Assembly: GCA_021155195.1 (NCBI GenBank)
Contig: JAJNPV010000017.1
Coordinates: forward strand, 336,485 to 400,484
DNA from: Ohtaekwangia sp.
GTDB lineage: Bacteria > Bacteroidota > Bacteroidia > Cytophagales > Cyclobacteriaceae
DNA: 64,000 nucleotides
Reading direction: 5' to 3'
The position numbers were made by a program, and so were the translations under genes. Position 1 is the stretch's first letter. Each line of letters begins with the position of its first letter. Positions 55,007 through 63,124 of the stretch are shown in pieces. Below the pieces are notes generated by a model. That model was not told the DNA's origin, did no database searches, and worked only from the letters and a program-made list of their open reading frames with translations.

Positions 55007-56002
55007 ATGGAAGTTGTAATCATAATTATCTTAGGTGTCGTTGGACTAGTTTTCTTTCTTAGAAAAAAAAATGGTCGGCAGACAGATTACAACTCGGGGA
55101 CATCTGAAAATATTATTGGTTCCCGACAAGTGGCCAATAGAAGTAAAAAATTTCCGTATCCTGACAGAAGTAGAGATGTTGTCTTTTTACAAGGACTCCT
55201 TGAGCGTGCCGTGGAGAATAGGGACTACGAGACAGCAAATCTAAACTTCGCAAAACTTATTGAGGCAATGCGACAGCAAAACATTAACATGGATAATGCA
55301 TTGACTCCAGTACTTGAAGACTCTAAACGACTATATGCTGACTTTAGAAAGGAACACAATCTCACTTATCCTGGCAACTTTGCCCAAAACATAGAAGGTG
55401 AATGGAACTCTGACCCTGACACTGAATATTCTGAGTTGCTAAAAAAGGCAACCTCGCAGTCTGTCGACAATATGGACGAGGCAATAGCACTAATTAAAAA
55501 GGCAATTGAACTAAAGCCTCATGAGTTTCAAGGTTACAAGAAACTTGCCGGATATCTTCAAACTGCTGGACGTTTTAATGAAGCGACCACATTATTAACC
55601 AATATTCTTAAGACTGTATCGGACTACGAGAAGTCGCAAGTATTCGATTATCTAGCTGTGCTTCACAAAAAGGAGAAGAACGATATTGAAGCAATGAGAC
55701 TTGAATCATACTCAATTTACTTCTATACAATGCTTACTGGCCCAATAGCATATCGAACTCCAACGGACTTTATTAATAGTATTCAGTTCAAAAGGAAATA
55801 TAAACCAAAAGAATTGGCCGACAAGTTTGAAAATAAGATGAAGGACTTTTGGGGGTTGGACTGGTTGACAGAGTATCATCAGAAATACTTGACTGCTTCC
55901 GACAAGGATTACAACCACGACAGACTTTTGAAAACGTTAAGTACATTAACGGGGGACAAGACATTTGAAAAATTTAAGGACTTCATAAAAGAACTCGGTT
56001 AG
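55007..56002 (+). CDS. Cassette 6: membrane-anchored TPR-like protein, 331 aa
   Basis: A 331-residue protein with one N-terminal membrane segment ('EVVIIIILGVVGLVFFL'), a basic loop, and helical repeats ('AIALIKKAIELKPHEFQGYKKLAGYLQTAGRFNEATTLL' and neighbours) that look like TPRs. The C-terminal part is helical. No enzymatic motif. ATG at 55007 with AAGGAAACA before it. Cassette 6; attC6 starts 8 bp after its stop. Confidence 0.7.
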   Translation: MEVVIIIILGVVGLVFFLRKKNGRQTDYNSGTSENIIGSRQVANRSKKFPYPDRSRDVVFLQGLLERAVENRDYETANLNFAKLIEAMRQQNINMDNALTPVLEDSKRLYADFRKEHNLTYPGNFAQNIEGEWNSDPDTEYSELLKKATSQSVDNMDEAIALIKKAIELKPHEFQGYKKLAGYLQTAGRFNEATTLLTNILKTVSDYEKSQVFDYLAVLHKKEKNDIEAMRLESYSIYFYTMLTGPIAYRTPTDFINSIQFKRKYKPKELADKFENKMKDFWGLDWLTEYHQKYLTASDKDYNHDRLLKTLSTLTGDKTFEKFKDFIKELG

Positions 56003-56009
56003 AGAAACT

Positions 56010-56277
56010 GCCCATAACAATATGTATGCGCCATGTGCTTCACTGCGTATCTGAAAGTGCGTGCTGCTTACCGCTGCTTTTTGTGTTTCCCTTGCTTGGA
56101 TAGGGTGGAAGTTCTTCCAGGAGCTTCTTGCTTCACTGGCTTCGCGCAGGCTCCGCATCCTTAAATGTAATAAGTTCTTTGCTAAGTTTTTCCGGAACTT
56201 GAACGGAAACACAAAAAGCGCTATTTTGGTAGTGACTTATGTATGGAGGCACACAGCGCATACATGGGCGTTATGCA
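56010..56277 (+). repeat. attC6
   Basis: Starts GCCCATAAC, ends CGTTATGCACC; about 267 bp, the longest site. Arms TGTATGCGC and GCGCATACA; a large internal hairpin carries TTTTTGTGTTTCC and GGAAACACAAAAAGCG. Left core complementary to TTATGGGC at 54956. Confidence 0.78.
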
Positions 56278-56298
56278 CCATTTTTATTTGGAGAACGT

Positions 56299-56904
56299 AT
56301 GCTAAAACTGTTCAAGACTAGAATACCACACTGTGACGACTTATTCTTAAAGTATCTAAGCCCTTGGTATCCCGAGAATGAAAGACCCACAATGACGAGA
56401 CCTGACATGTATGTCATTTCAGGATTTGAAGGGCAGCCGCTTGATCTTGACTCTCTCCAATATTTAAAGGACGACTTGCTTGCAACTACCAGGAAACAAA
56501 TTGAGACTATAACCGATGCTGCGCTTCAGGACTACCAAGGCATTATAACATCCGATAAACTGGACTTCAAAGTCCTCGATTCGGTGGATAAGTTCTATAA
56601 TCGAAAGAGAATTTCAGAGATAATTAAGAATAGTGACCCATCCGACTATTCAAATCAATATTTAGTGAACGTCTGCGAATTCGGAGCGACTCTTGGACAA
56701 CTATTTAAAGAAGTTAAAGGTTTTGATTGGCTATACTCATATCCGTACTTTCATTCCATAATAGTTCATAAAGAGACAGGATTTGGAATTACAGTATTTG
56801 ACTGGGCAGTAAAGAAATTTAGCGAATACGGGGTGGACGATGGATTCGTTGCAAAATTTCATGCAGCGTTGGAAGGAATCGAAGAACATAGTTCGCGGAA
56901 TTAA
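56299..56904 (+). CDS. Cassette 7: hypothetical protein, 201 aa
   Basis: A 201-residue protein without signal peptide. It contains 'SPWYPENERPTMTRPDMYVISGFEGQPLDLDSLQYL' and a later 'FGITVFDWAVKKFSEYGVDDGF'. I do not recognise a family. ATG at 56299 preceded by GGAGAAC; the open frame extends to 56239, but that part is attC6 sequence. Confidence 0.68.
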   Translation: MLKLFKTRIPHCDDLFLKYLSPWYPENERPTMTRPDMYVISGFEGQPLDLDSLQYLKDDLLATTRKQIETITDAALQDYQGIITSDKLDFKVLDSVDKFYNRKRISEIIKNSDPSDYSNQYLVNVCEFGATLGQLFKEVKGFDWLYSYPYFHSIIVHKETGFGITVFDWAVKKFSEYGVDDGFVAKFHAALEGIEEHSSRN

Positions 56905-56908
56905 AAAC

Positions 56909-57083
56909 GGTGCATAACAACAGCTATATGGCATTGCCGGGTTTGTGTAAGCGGAAAGTGCTATCTTTCGAAGTACGTTTGGTAACGTTGGAAAAATCAG
57001 AGAAGGTCGCGCTAAACATTCCGCTGCGCTCCATTTATTAGCGCTCCTCATCCGGCAACGCCACATAGCCAAGCGTTGGCGGC
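56909..57083 (+). repeat. attC7
   Basis: Starts GGTGCATAAC, ends CGTTGGCGG. Arms GCTATATGGCATTGCCGG and CCGGCAACGCCACATAGC; inner hairpin of the GCGCTAAACATTCCG / TTAGCGC type. Left core complementary to TTATGCACC at 56271. Confidence 0.8.
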
Positions 57084-57105
57084 AACAATAAAACGATAGA
57101 CAAAT

Positions 57106-57774
57106 ATGAATAGACTAATTTTGGCAATACTGACTATTTTCATGTGTTCAGTTTGTAATGCACAGACAATAGATACAAAGTACTACAACAATCAAACTTT
57201 GGACAAAGAAGTGGCTAAAGAAAAAGCAAAATTCTCCAAAACGATAACACAAGACACAGACGGGAAAATCACAACTTCAAAAAAAGATATTAAGAAAGAT
57301 AGAATTATTTGGAGTGAGACATTTAAGGGAGAAGAGCCATTTGGAGTTTGGATTTATCAAAGGGCCAGCGGGACAGGAGAGTTGAATTACGAATTTCAAC
57401 TTGTCTATTCCAAAGCCGTTTGTCCTATTGACAAAGAACTAGATAAAATTGACAATTACTTTCAGGACAATGAAGCAATAGGATACAAAGCTCCGAAACT
57501 AGAAACAGACAATATGTATGAATTCATCGGACGCAATCTAATTTATCCTGCGTTTGCAAGAAGACGAGGAATTCAAGGAGTAGTAAATGCCACCCTTACC
57601 ATAAAAGCAGACGGAACTGTTGACAACGTAATAGTTAATAAAGGCGTAAATATTCATTTAGACAAAGAAGCAGTTAGAATTTTAAGAGAATTGAAATTCT
57701 CAAGTCCGCCATTACTAAACGGACAATCAATAGATGTTTGTGTGGAGATTCCAATAACATTTAGATTGGGATAA
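57106..57774 (+). CDS. Cassette 8: secreted protein with TonB C-terminal-type domain, 222 aa
   Basis: A 222-residue protein with a signal peptide (residues 1-20, ending NAQ), a middle region with 'GVWIYQRASGTGELNYEF', and a TonB_C-type C-terminal domain ('RNLIYPAFARRRGIQGVVNATLTIKADGTV... EAVRILRELKFSSPPLLNGQSIDVCVEIPITF'). It lacks the TonB membrane anchor and Pro-rich region, so it is probably a periplasmic or lipid-envelope protein using this domain for binding. ATG 30 bp after the GTT of attC7. Confidence 0.78.
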   Translation: MNRLILAILTIFMCSVCNAQTIDTKYYNNQTLDKEVAKEKAKFSKTITQDTDGKITTSKKDIKKDRIIWSETFKGEEPFGVWIYQRASGTGELNYEFQLVYSKAVCPIDKELDKIDNYFQDNEAIGYKAPKLETDNMYEFIGRNLIYPAFARRRGIQGVVNATLTIKADGTVDNVIVNKGVNIHLDKEAVRILRELKFSSPPLLNGQSIDVCVEIPITFRLG

Positions 57775-57782
57775 TTATTGCA

Positions 57783-57866
57783 GCCGCCAACAAAGTGTAT
57801 GCGCAATTTAAATTTGATTAATATTTTAAGGTAAATTTAAACTGCGTATACACAAGCGTTGTGCGT
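57783..57866 (+). repeat. attC8, short form
   Basis: Starts GCCGCCAAC, ends CGTTGTGCG; 84 bp. Arms GTGTATGCGC-AATTTAAATT and AATTTAAACTGCGTATACAC. Left core complementary to TTGGCGGC at 57076. Confidence 0.85.
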
Positions 57867-57925
57867 AAGTTTTCCGGGACAAATACGTTCCAAATAAAAG
57901 GACTCCAAAGACGGGACAGACTGAT

Positions 57926-58330
57926 ATGATTAAATTGAATAGCAAAATACAAGTAGTGACTTTAACTGTATTGTTGCTTATGACGAGTTGCGACCCTGTT
58001 CATGATTTAAGACTTGAGAACCGGACGAATGAGAGAATTGAAGTTCTATTTTCGCCACCACTTGATAATCAAGATTTAGGGGACAAAGACATAGCGAAAA
58101 TCAATTTTGGTGGACAAGAACTTAATTCAGTTACATTGGACTCAGCTGAGACAATAATAATAGGATCTGTGACAGCCAGATATAACCCAAGAGTAAATGA
58201 TATTGACTTGGACTATTTGGAGATAAGAATGCAAGCCGACACTTTAAGATTAATTGGAAAGACGGCCATATTCACGACAATTCAGAAAGTTAAAAAGTTG
58301 GACTGGCGATTAATAATAAGATCGGAGTAG
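57926..58330 (+). CDS. Cassette 9: lipoprotein, 134 aa (paralog of cassette 13)
   Basis: A 134-residue lipoprotein, lipobox MTSC with 'CDPVHDLRLENRTNERIEVL', then a beta-rich body and the ending 'KKLDWRLIIRSE'. About half of its residues match the protein of cassette 13, including CDPVHDL, ENRTN/ENKTN and ARYNP. Function unknown. The start is 67 bp after the GTT, and the leader TTGTGCGTAA is shared with cassette 13. Confidence 0.75.
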   Translation: MIKLNSKIQVVTLTVLLLMTSCDPVHDLRLENRTNERIEVLFSPPLDNQDLGDKDIAKINFGGQELNSVTLDSAETIIIGSVTARYNPRVNDIDLDYLEIRMQADTLRLIGKTAIFTTIQKVKKLDWRLIIRSE

Positions 58331-58339
58331 AAAAACCTA

Positions 58340-58472
58340 CGCACAACAATAGCTACATGTCATGCCGCGTGACAGTTTGCCAATTACACACAAACTACTA
58401 ACTTCGTTACTTAACGTTGGAATTATACGGGCTTCGATAAGCGGCACGCCATGTAGCCCAGCGTTGTGGCTC
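58340..58472 (+). repeat. attC9
   Basis: Starts CGCACAAC, ends CGTTGTGGC. Arms GCTACATG and CATGTAGC. Left core complementary to TTGTGCGT at 57859. Confidence 0.82.
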
Positions 58473-58493
58473 ATTGCGAGACAGAGTAGACCT

Positions 58494-58994
58494 ATGATTA
58501 ACATTCGACAACAGACAATTGACCTACCTGTAAATGGACTTGATATTCTGACCTTAATCAGACTTGACACAACAGATTTCAGATGGCTTTTTGGAAACAG
58601 CTACTTCTTTTACTACGACAAAATTGACAAACCTTGGTTCGGCAAACTGAGTATTAAGGACAGAGGATTTGAGATAAGACGTAACGGACTGGGACTTTTC
58701 ATTGACAAGATTTCTGCAATAATTGTTGAAGGGACGTTGACCGAGGATAAAGGCATTTATAAACTTAATGTGCGCTATAATCTAAGTCTTTTTCGGACAA
58801 TGAGTTTTATAGGACTCCTTCTCCTGCTACTCTCCTCTCCATTCACAGACGAAGGACTAGCGGGGATTCTAGCACCAATTTTATTGTTGATACTTTTAAC
58901 ACTGCTTACCATAAGAGACTTCAAAAGGACCTATAAAAAATTCAACGAATTTATTGAACGAGTACAAAGCAACGAGCCACAACAACGGCTATAA
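58494..58994 (+). CDS. Cassette 10: membrane-associated hypothetical protein, 166 aa
   Basis: A 166-residue protein with a beta-rich N-terminal part and two closely spaced hydrophobic segments ('FIGLLLLLLSSPFTD' and 'AGILAPILLLILLTLL'). Family not recognised. I use the ATG at 58494 rather than the earlier in-frame start in attC9. Its stop codon (TAA at 58992-58994) lies inside attC10, so the coding region runs through the core site. Confidence 0.68.
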   Translation: MINIRQQTIDLPVNGLDILTLIRLDTTDFRWLFGNSYFFYYDKIDKPWFGKLSIKDRGFEIRRNGLGLFIDKISAIIVEGTLTEDKGIYKLNVRYNLSLFRTMSFIGLLLLLLSSPFTDEGLAGILAPILLLILLTLLTIRDFKRTYKKFNEFIERVQSNEPQQRL

Positions 58995-59061
58995 AGCATT
59001 ACTTTTGATTAATTATTTTTTAAAGGATAAAAGTAACGCTTCATAGCCAAGCGTTGCCAGC
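58976..59061 (+). repeat. attC10, short form
   Basis: Starts GCCACAACAACGGCTATAAA, ends CGTTGCCAGC; 85 bp. Nearly identical to attC11 and attC12. Left core complementary to TTGTGGC at 58464. Confidence 0.86.
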
Positions 59062-59071
59062 AATTGTCAAA

Positions 59072-59623
59072 ATGAGACGACTACTAATTATATCTATTTT
59101 TGTGTTCGGACATATTTCTTGTAACGATAAGGGAGTAGCAACAGATTTACAGACGACTGAAATTCCAAACTATAGAAAAGACCTCAAGAAAACCAAAGAG
59201 ATAAAGTTCGGTGGTGGTGACGTTTGGGGAACAACTTACATTTTTAATAACGCTGACAGCTCAGTGACAAAAGTACTTGTTGACTATGATGCTGGCGACT
59301 ACGGAAAAGGTCGAAATGAGTACCTGATTGTTGACAACAAACTAATTTACAAAAAGGACTCCCTTGTCGACTGGTTGATTATCAAATCACCGTTGGACTC
59401 AAATAAGTATAAACTACGTGAGACAATTTACTATTTCAATACAGACAGCACCGGGACAAGGATTTCGAGAGCTGTTTATTCAATGACATCTGAGTTTGAT
59501 GACGAAAAGAAAAAGGAACTGACGAATAAGACTGCTGACAGTGTAGCTTTAACAAAGTCGGACTATATTAAATTAGTTGGAGAATTAACAGAAGCACTAG
59601 GACGGAGAAAAATTGAGGAGTAG
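59072..59623 (+). CDS. Cassette 11: lipoprotein, 183 aa
   Basis: A 183-residue protein with a lipoprotein signal ('LIISIFVFGHISCNDKG', Cys16 or so), beta-rich body with 'EIKFGGGDVWGTTYIFNNADSSVTKVLVDYDAGDYGKG'. I do not recognise the family. ATG at 59072 only 18 bp after the GTT of attC10. A lipid-anchored envelope protein. Confidence 0.7.
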   Translation: MRRLLIISIFVFGHISCNDKGVATDLQTTEIPNYRKDLKKTKEIKFGGGDVWGTTYIFNNADSSVTKVLVDYDAGDYGKGRNEYLIVDNKLIYKKDSLVDWLIIKSPLDSNKYKLRETIYYFNTDSTGTRISRAVYSMTSEFDDEKKKELTNKTADSVALTKSDYIKLVGELTEALGRRKIEE

Positions 59624-59629
59624 GCAACA

Positions 59630-59716
59630 GCTGGCAACAACGGCTATAAAGCATTACTTTTGATTAATTATTTTTTAAAGGATAAAAGTAACGCATTATA
59701 GCCAAGCGTTGGCAAC
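59630..59716 (+). repeat. attC11, short form
   Basis: Starts GCTGGCAAC, ends CGTTGGCAAC. Internal part almost identical to attC10 and attC12. Left core complementary to TTGCCAGC at 59054. Confidence 0.86.
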
Positions 59717-59744
59717 AATACGCTAAAGACGATTAAGCAATCAA

Positions 59745-60272
59745 ATGAGACGACTGACTTTAATAATATTTTGGCTTTTGACAGTTACACTCTCGTACGG
59801 ACAGAGTGATGAAAAAATATATCGTAGTAGAGAAAAGGAACCAGACTTCGAGACAGCAGGAGAACAAGAAGACTATTGGACTAAAAGACTTTTTAAGTTT
59901 GACTACAAAAAGAAAAAATACAAGAGATTTCAAGGGGAAATTACAAGAATTGACAGCACAACATTCAGGTTTGACGATATTATCGTAAAGCATACTGACC
60001 CTGATAAAAGGCTAATTCTAATGTTTGAAAAAGGAATTCTATTTCCTTGGTCACATGGATTAAACATAAATCTTTGGAGCGAGCTGACTGAGTTAAACCC
60101 TTCCCATAAAGTTAAACGCTTTCGACTCGGAGTTCATGTGTTCAATATTGCCAATCCCTACTCGTACTTTATTGAACTGACAAATGAAAATGCGACCGCT
60201 GACATGGACATAATGACTTTTATAGAGGGGGCTCAGCTGACATTTTTAAAAGAAGGTTGGCTGATGATATAA
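59745..60272 (+). CDS. Cassette 12: secreted hypothetical protein, 175 aa
   Basis: A 175-residue protein with a signal peptide ('LIIFWLLTVTLSYGQ', cleavage after about residue 20), then charged and beta-rich sequence ('KRFQGEITRIDSTTFRFDDIIVKHTDPDKRL'). No family recognised. ATG 36 bp after the GTT of attC11. Followed by attC12 after 25 bp. Confidence 0.68.
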   Translation: MRRLTLIIFWLLTVTLSYGQSDEKIYRSREKEPDFETAGEQEDYWTKRLFKFDYKKKKYKRFQGEITRIDSTTFRFDDIIVKHTDPDKRLILMFEKGILFPWSHGLNINLWSELTELNPSHKVKRFRLGVHVFNIANPYSYFIELTNENATADMDIMTFIEGAQLTFLKEGWLMI

Positions 60273-60297
60273 TAGAGAAAAGTGAGTTTGCGTACAG

Positions 60298-60384
60298 TTG
60301 CCAACAACGGCTATAAAGCATTACTTTTAATTAATAATTTTTTAAAGGATAAAAGTAACGCTTCATAGCCAAGCGTTGTGCGTA
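60298..60384 (+). repeat. attC12, short form
   Basis: Starts TTGCCAACAACGGCTATAAA, ends CGTTGTGCG. Third near-identical site. Left core complementary to TTGGCAAC at 59709. Confidence 0.86.
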
Positions 60385-60440
60385 ATTTTTTCCGGGACGA
60401 TTTCGACTTCAAAAAACAGGGACGACTGACAATACAAAAC

Positions 60441-60836
60441 ATGAAAAGGAACCAGTGCATTCTGACAATTTTGACGTTGATAATTCTTGTGAGCTGCGAC
60501 CCAGTTCACGACTTGAAATTAGAAAACAAAACAAATAGAAAAATTGACGTACTATATTCACCAATGCTTGACCAACAAGAACTTGAGGGACAACTAACAA
60601 GTGACGTTGAGTATGGCGGACAAGCATTGAATTTGGTGACACTTGTACCGACTAAAACAATAAGAATTGGACGAGTATCAGCGAGATATAATCCTAAGCC
60701 AAGCGACATTCATTTGGCCTATTTAGAAATCCGACTTGAACATGATACTTTAAAACTCGTTGGACAAAATGCAATCTTTTCGACTCTACAAAAAGTAGAA
60801 AAACTTGACTGGAGAATTATTATAAGAACAGAGTAG
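60441..60836 (+). CDS. Cassette 13: lipoprotein, 131 aa (paralog of cassette 9)
   Basis: A 131-residue lipoprotein with lipobox LVSC, 'CDPVHDLKLENKTNRKIDVLYSPMLDQQ', and the same end 'EKLDWRIIIRTE' as cassette 9. About half the residues are identical between the two. ATG at 60441; the frame is open from 60378 but that includes attC12. Two related lipoprotein genes in two different cassettes of one array indicate cassette duplication or recombination. Confidence 0.76.
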   Translation: MKRNQCILTILTLIILVSCDPVHDLKLENKTNRKIDVLYSPMLDQQELEGQLTSDVEYGGQALNLVTLVPTKTIRIGRVSARYNPKPSDIHLAYLEIRLEHDTLKLVGQNAIFSTLQKVEKLDWRIIIRTE

Positions 60837-60845
60837 GAAAAAACT

Positions 60846-61021
60846 ACGCACAACACTGTGCATATTTCATTGCGGGGGTTCAGTGTTGCGTTATAGTTTT
60901 TGTTTCTTAATTTAGTTTTATCACGTGGGACAGAGCGTAGCAGGTCGCGCTTGTCATGGCCGATGGCCATTTAACAAGCGCTCCTAACCCCGCAACGCAA
61001 TATGCACTCACGTTGTGCACA
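60846..61021 (+). repeat. attC13, long form
   Basis: Starts ACGCACAAC, ends CGTTGTGCAC. Arms GTGCATAT and ATATGCAC; inner hairpin GCGCTTGTCATGG / CCATTTAACAAGCGC. Left core complementary to TTGTGCGT at 60376. Confidence 0.82.
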
Positions 61022-61052
61022 ATGGCCGACAAAAAAATCGACTGACTAATAA

Positions 61053-61460
61053 GTGAAAGGATACAGTTTAGTTTTTGCTTTAGTTATTTTTCTTGTAGTC
61101 AAAGGACTGTTGGTTTATTACTCGAATTCGCTCGGTGACAATTTACTAGCCGACAAAAATAAATTTGACGACAAAACAAAAGAGCTACTGGGACTAAAAG
61201 CAATTAAGGACTCAATATTTAAAATGCATAGCCCTTCAGTTATGGACACAATAAAAACGGTGGACAACTTAAAAGCTTTTATTAAAACGCAGGACGAAAA
61301 AATACAAAAAGGAATTGACGAGTTGACTTTAATCAACACCGACAAGGACTGGACGTTAAGGAAAATGACGATTCTCAATTCAGCAAATGTGGTGAACAAC
61401 GGACTAATCATCTTGGCGACAGCAATTTTGATTATTGGACAAGTTAAAAAGAGAAAGTGA
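61053..61460 (+). CDS. Cassette 14: membrane protein, 135 aa
   Basis: A 135-residue protein with an N-terminal membrane segment ('VFALVIFLVVKGLLVYY') and a C-terminal one ('NNGLIILATAILIIGQV'), and an extracytoplasmic helical middle. GTG start at 61053. No family recognised. The gene starts 40 bp after the GTT of attC13. Confidence 0.65.
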   Translation: MKGYSLVFALVIFLVVKGLLVYYSNSLGDNLLADKNKFDDKTKELLGLKAIKDSIFKMHSPSVMDTIKTVDNLKAFIKTQDEKIQKGIDELTLINTDKDWTLRKMTILNSANVVNNGLIILATAILIIGQVKKRK

Positions 61461-61471
61461 GTGGGCCACTG

Positions 61472-61645
61472 TGCACAACAATGTGTTTATTTAATTGCGG
61501 GGTTCAGAGTGGAGATAAAGTTTGTTTTACTAATTTAGTTCGGTAACGGGGACAAGGATGGAGCAGGTCGGTTTTAACATTCCGCTTCGCTGCATTTTTA
61601 AAACCTCCTACACCCGCAACTAAATAAACACTGGCGTTGGCATCA
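61472..61645 (+). repeat. attC14, long form
   Basis: Starts TGCACAAC, ends CGTTGGCATC. Arms GTGTTTATTTAATTGCGGG and CCCGCAACTAAATAAACAC. Left core complementary to TTGTGCAC at 61014. Confidence 0.82.
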
Positions 61646-61696
61646 ATGGCCGCTGGACAGTTTAATCTTTCAATCATAGGACATAAAATTTAAAAC

Positions 61697-62116
61697 ATGG
61701 AAATGGACTTAAATTCATATTTGATAATTGAGGAGATGATTATTAGTGGTGTGGTTGGGGTAATACTTTTTACTCAAATCAAATCTCAAAAAGAAATCAT
61801 TAAACAATATAAGGGACTTGTTAAAAGTTATGACCCTGAAAAGGCAATCTTTCTTAAAGACGCGGAGATAGAACAATTGAAAAAGATTTCGGACAATGAT
61901 ATAAATAAACTGAGGACAGAGGTATTTGAACTTGCAAACTATGTAGACCATGTTTTGACAACTGGAGAAAATACAGCAAAAGAATACGGACAACCAGAAG
62001 TGTTTAACCGCCATTCTGTTATTGACTTGAATATGCGAAACTGTGCTCATATCTTAAACGAGGTAAATAAATTAAAAAATCAATCTAAGTCTAACTCAAA
62101 TACACCTAAAGCGTAA
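61697..62116 (+). CDS. Cassette 15: membrane-anchored coiled-coil protein, 139 aa
   Basis: A 139-residue protein with one N-terminal hydrophobic segment ('IIEEMIISGVVGVILF') followed by a charged, helical stretch ('SQKEIIKQYKGLVKSYDPEK' and on). Family not recognised. ATG 60 bp after the GTT. The cassette has an extra 220 bp after the gene in which a minus-strand frame runs. Confidence 0.65.
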   Translation: MEMDLNSYLIIEEMIISGVVGVILFTQIKSQKEIIKQYKGLVKSYDPEKAIFLKDAEIEQLKKISDNDINKLRTEVFELANYVDHVLTTGENTAKEYGQPEVFNRHSVIDLNMRNCAHILNEVNKLKNQSKSNSNTPKA

Positions 62117-62319
62117 TGATGTCGATAAGTTTCGAACTGACTTACATTAATAGCTTTCTTACGGACAAGCAATCCAAATTTTAAATCAAAATATTCTCTA
62201 CGCTCCATATATGATAGGTAGTATTTTTCATCAGACGGGACAAAATAAAACCTAGCGTTAATTATGGTTTCATTAAAATTGACTGACTTAATGAATGACG
62301 GACGAATAAAAGGTTTTAT
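62080..62319 (-). CDS. Possible antisense gene in cassette 15
   Basis: A minus-strand frame ending at 62,080 with coding-like residues 'RFYFVPSDEKYYLSYMERREYFDLKFGLLVRKKAI'. Its start is unclear (TTG near 62,319 is possible). It overlaps the plus-strand gene by 37 bp. Would be the only minus-strand gene in the array. Low support. Confidence 0.3.
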   Translation of the reverse strand: MKPFIRPSFIKSVNFNETIINARFYFVPSDEKYYLSYMERREYFDLKFGLLVRKKAINVSQFETYRHHYALGVFELDLD

Positions 62320-62333
62320 CAATGCGGCCACAG

Positions 62334-62432
62334 CTGCCAACAATGTGTATAAAACATGGCTCTTACGAGATTTAGTTTTTGAATTTAATTGGTTGCTTTC
62401 GCCAAGTTTCATACACGGGTCGTTAGCGCCCA
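62334..62432 (+). repeat. attC15, short form
   Basis: Starts CTGCCAAC, ends CGTTAGCGCC. Arms GTGTATAAAACATGGC and GCCAAGTTTCATACAC. Left core complementary to TTGGCA at 61637, weaker than elsewhere. Confidence 0.78.
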
Positions 62433-62450
62433 TTTGCGGACCGACAAAAA

Positions 62451-62939
62451 ATGAAGAGATTACTAACCTTACTATTCGGACTAATTATAACAGCCGGACA
62501 TTGTTGCGACTGTCATTCAAGCTTGCTTAAACCATTTCAGAAAACCGACTTTGACAAAGCCGACTTAATATATCTTGTTCAAATTGGACAGGAAATCGAC
62601 TCTGGAGTATTTGAAATCAAACTCATTGAAAGTTTCAAAGGTGAGTTTCGCTCAGCGACAAAAATCATTAATGCAAAGGGTGACTATTGTTCACACTCTG
62701 TAAAGACCGGACAAAAATGGCTCATCTATTCAACCGACAATAAAGCCGACAGAACGACTATTGACGAATGTTCAAGAAGTAGGGACATTGAAAAAACGAA
62801 ATATTGGGTTCCACCACCACCACAGACCAACGACAAAAGGAGAAATAAAAAACTTACTGACGAGTACGCCAAGTCCGACAAGGGGGACATTGAAGATGAA
62901 CTAAAAGAATTGAGACGACTGAAAGCAAACGGGCGCTAA
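62451..62939 (+). CDS. Cassette 16: secreted TIMP/NTR-like protein, 162 aa
   Basis: A 162-residue protein with a signal peptide ('LLTLLFGLIITAGHC'), then 'CCDCHSS' and an N-terminal part that resembles netrin/TIMP-like domains of bacteria ('FDKADLIYLVQIGQ', 'KGDYCSHSVKTGQKWLIYST', 'IDECSRSR'). NTR-like domains bind ligands or proteases; the bacterial ones have no agreed role. The stop codon TAA lies within the attC16 core. Cassette 16. Confidence 0.65.
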   Translation: MKRLLTLLFGLIITAGHCCDCHSSLLKPFQKTDFDKADLIYLVQIGQEIDSGVFEIKLIESFKGEFRSATKIINAKGDYCSHSVKTGQKWLIYSTDNKADRTTIDECSRSRDIEKTKYWVPPPPQTNDKRRNKKLTDEYAKSDKGDIEDELKELRRLKANGR

Positions 62940-63107
62940 CAAAATGTTTATGCAATGTGGGGGTTTGGTGTTAAATTAAAGTTTATGTTTCACAATGTAG
63001 TTTGGTCACGGGGGACAGTTCGGAGCAGGTCGGGCTTAACATTCCGCTGCGCTTCATTTTTAAGCCCTCCTATTCCCCACGCTGCATAAACATAGACGTT
63101 GTAGGCC
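62932..63107 (+). repeat. attC16, long form
   Basis: Starts GGCGCTAAC, ends CGTTGTAGGCC. Arms TTTATGCAATGTGGGGG and CCCCACGCTGCATAAA, with inner hairpin as in attC3. Left core complementary to TTAGCGCCC at 62423. Confidence 0.82.
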
Positions 63108-63124
63108 ATAGCACTTTGACAGAG

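Noticed and set aside
58362..58493. Longer start for the cassette 10 gene.
   Set aside because: The extension is attC9 sequence; a proper ATG lies at 58494 after the GTT.
62940..63124. Start of the cassette 17 gene at 63,002.
   Set aside because: The extra codons translate attC16.
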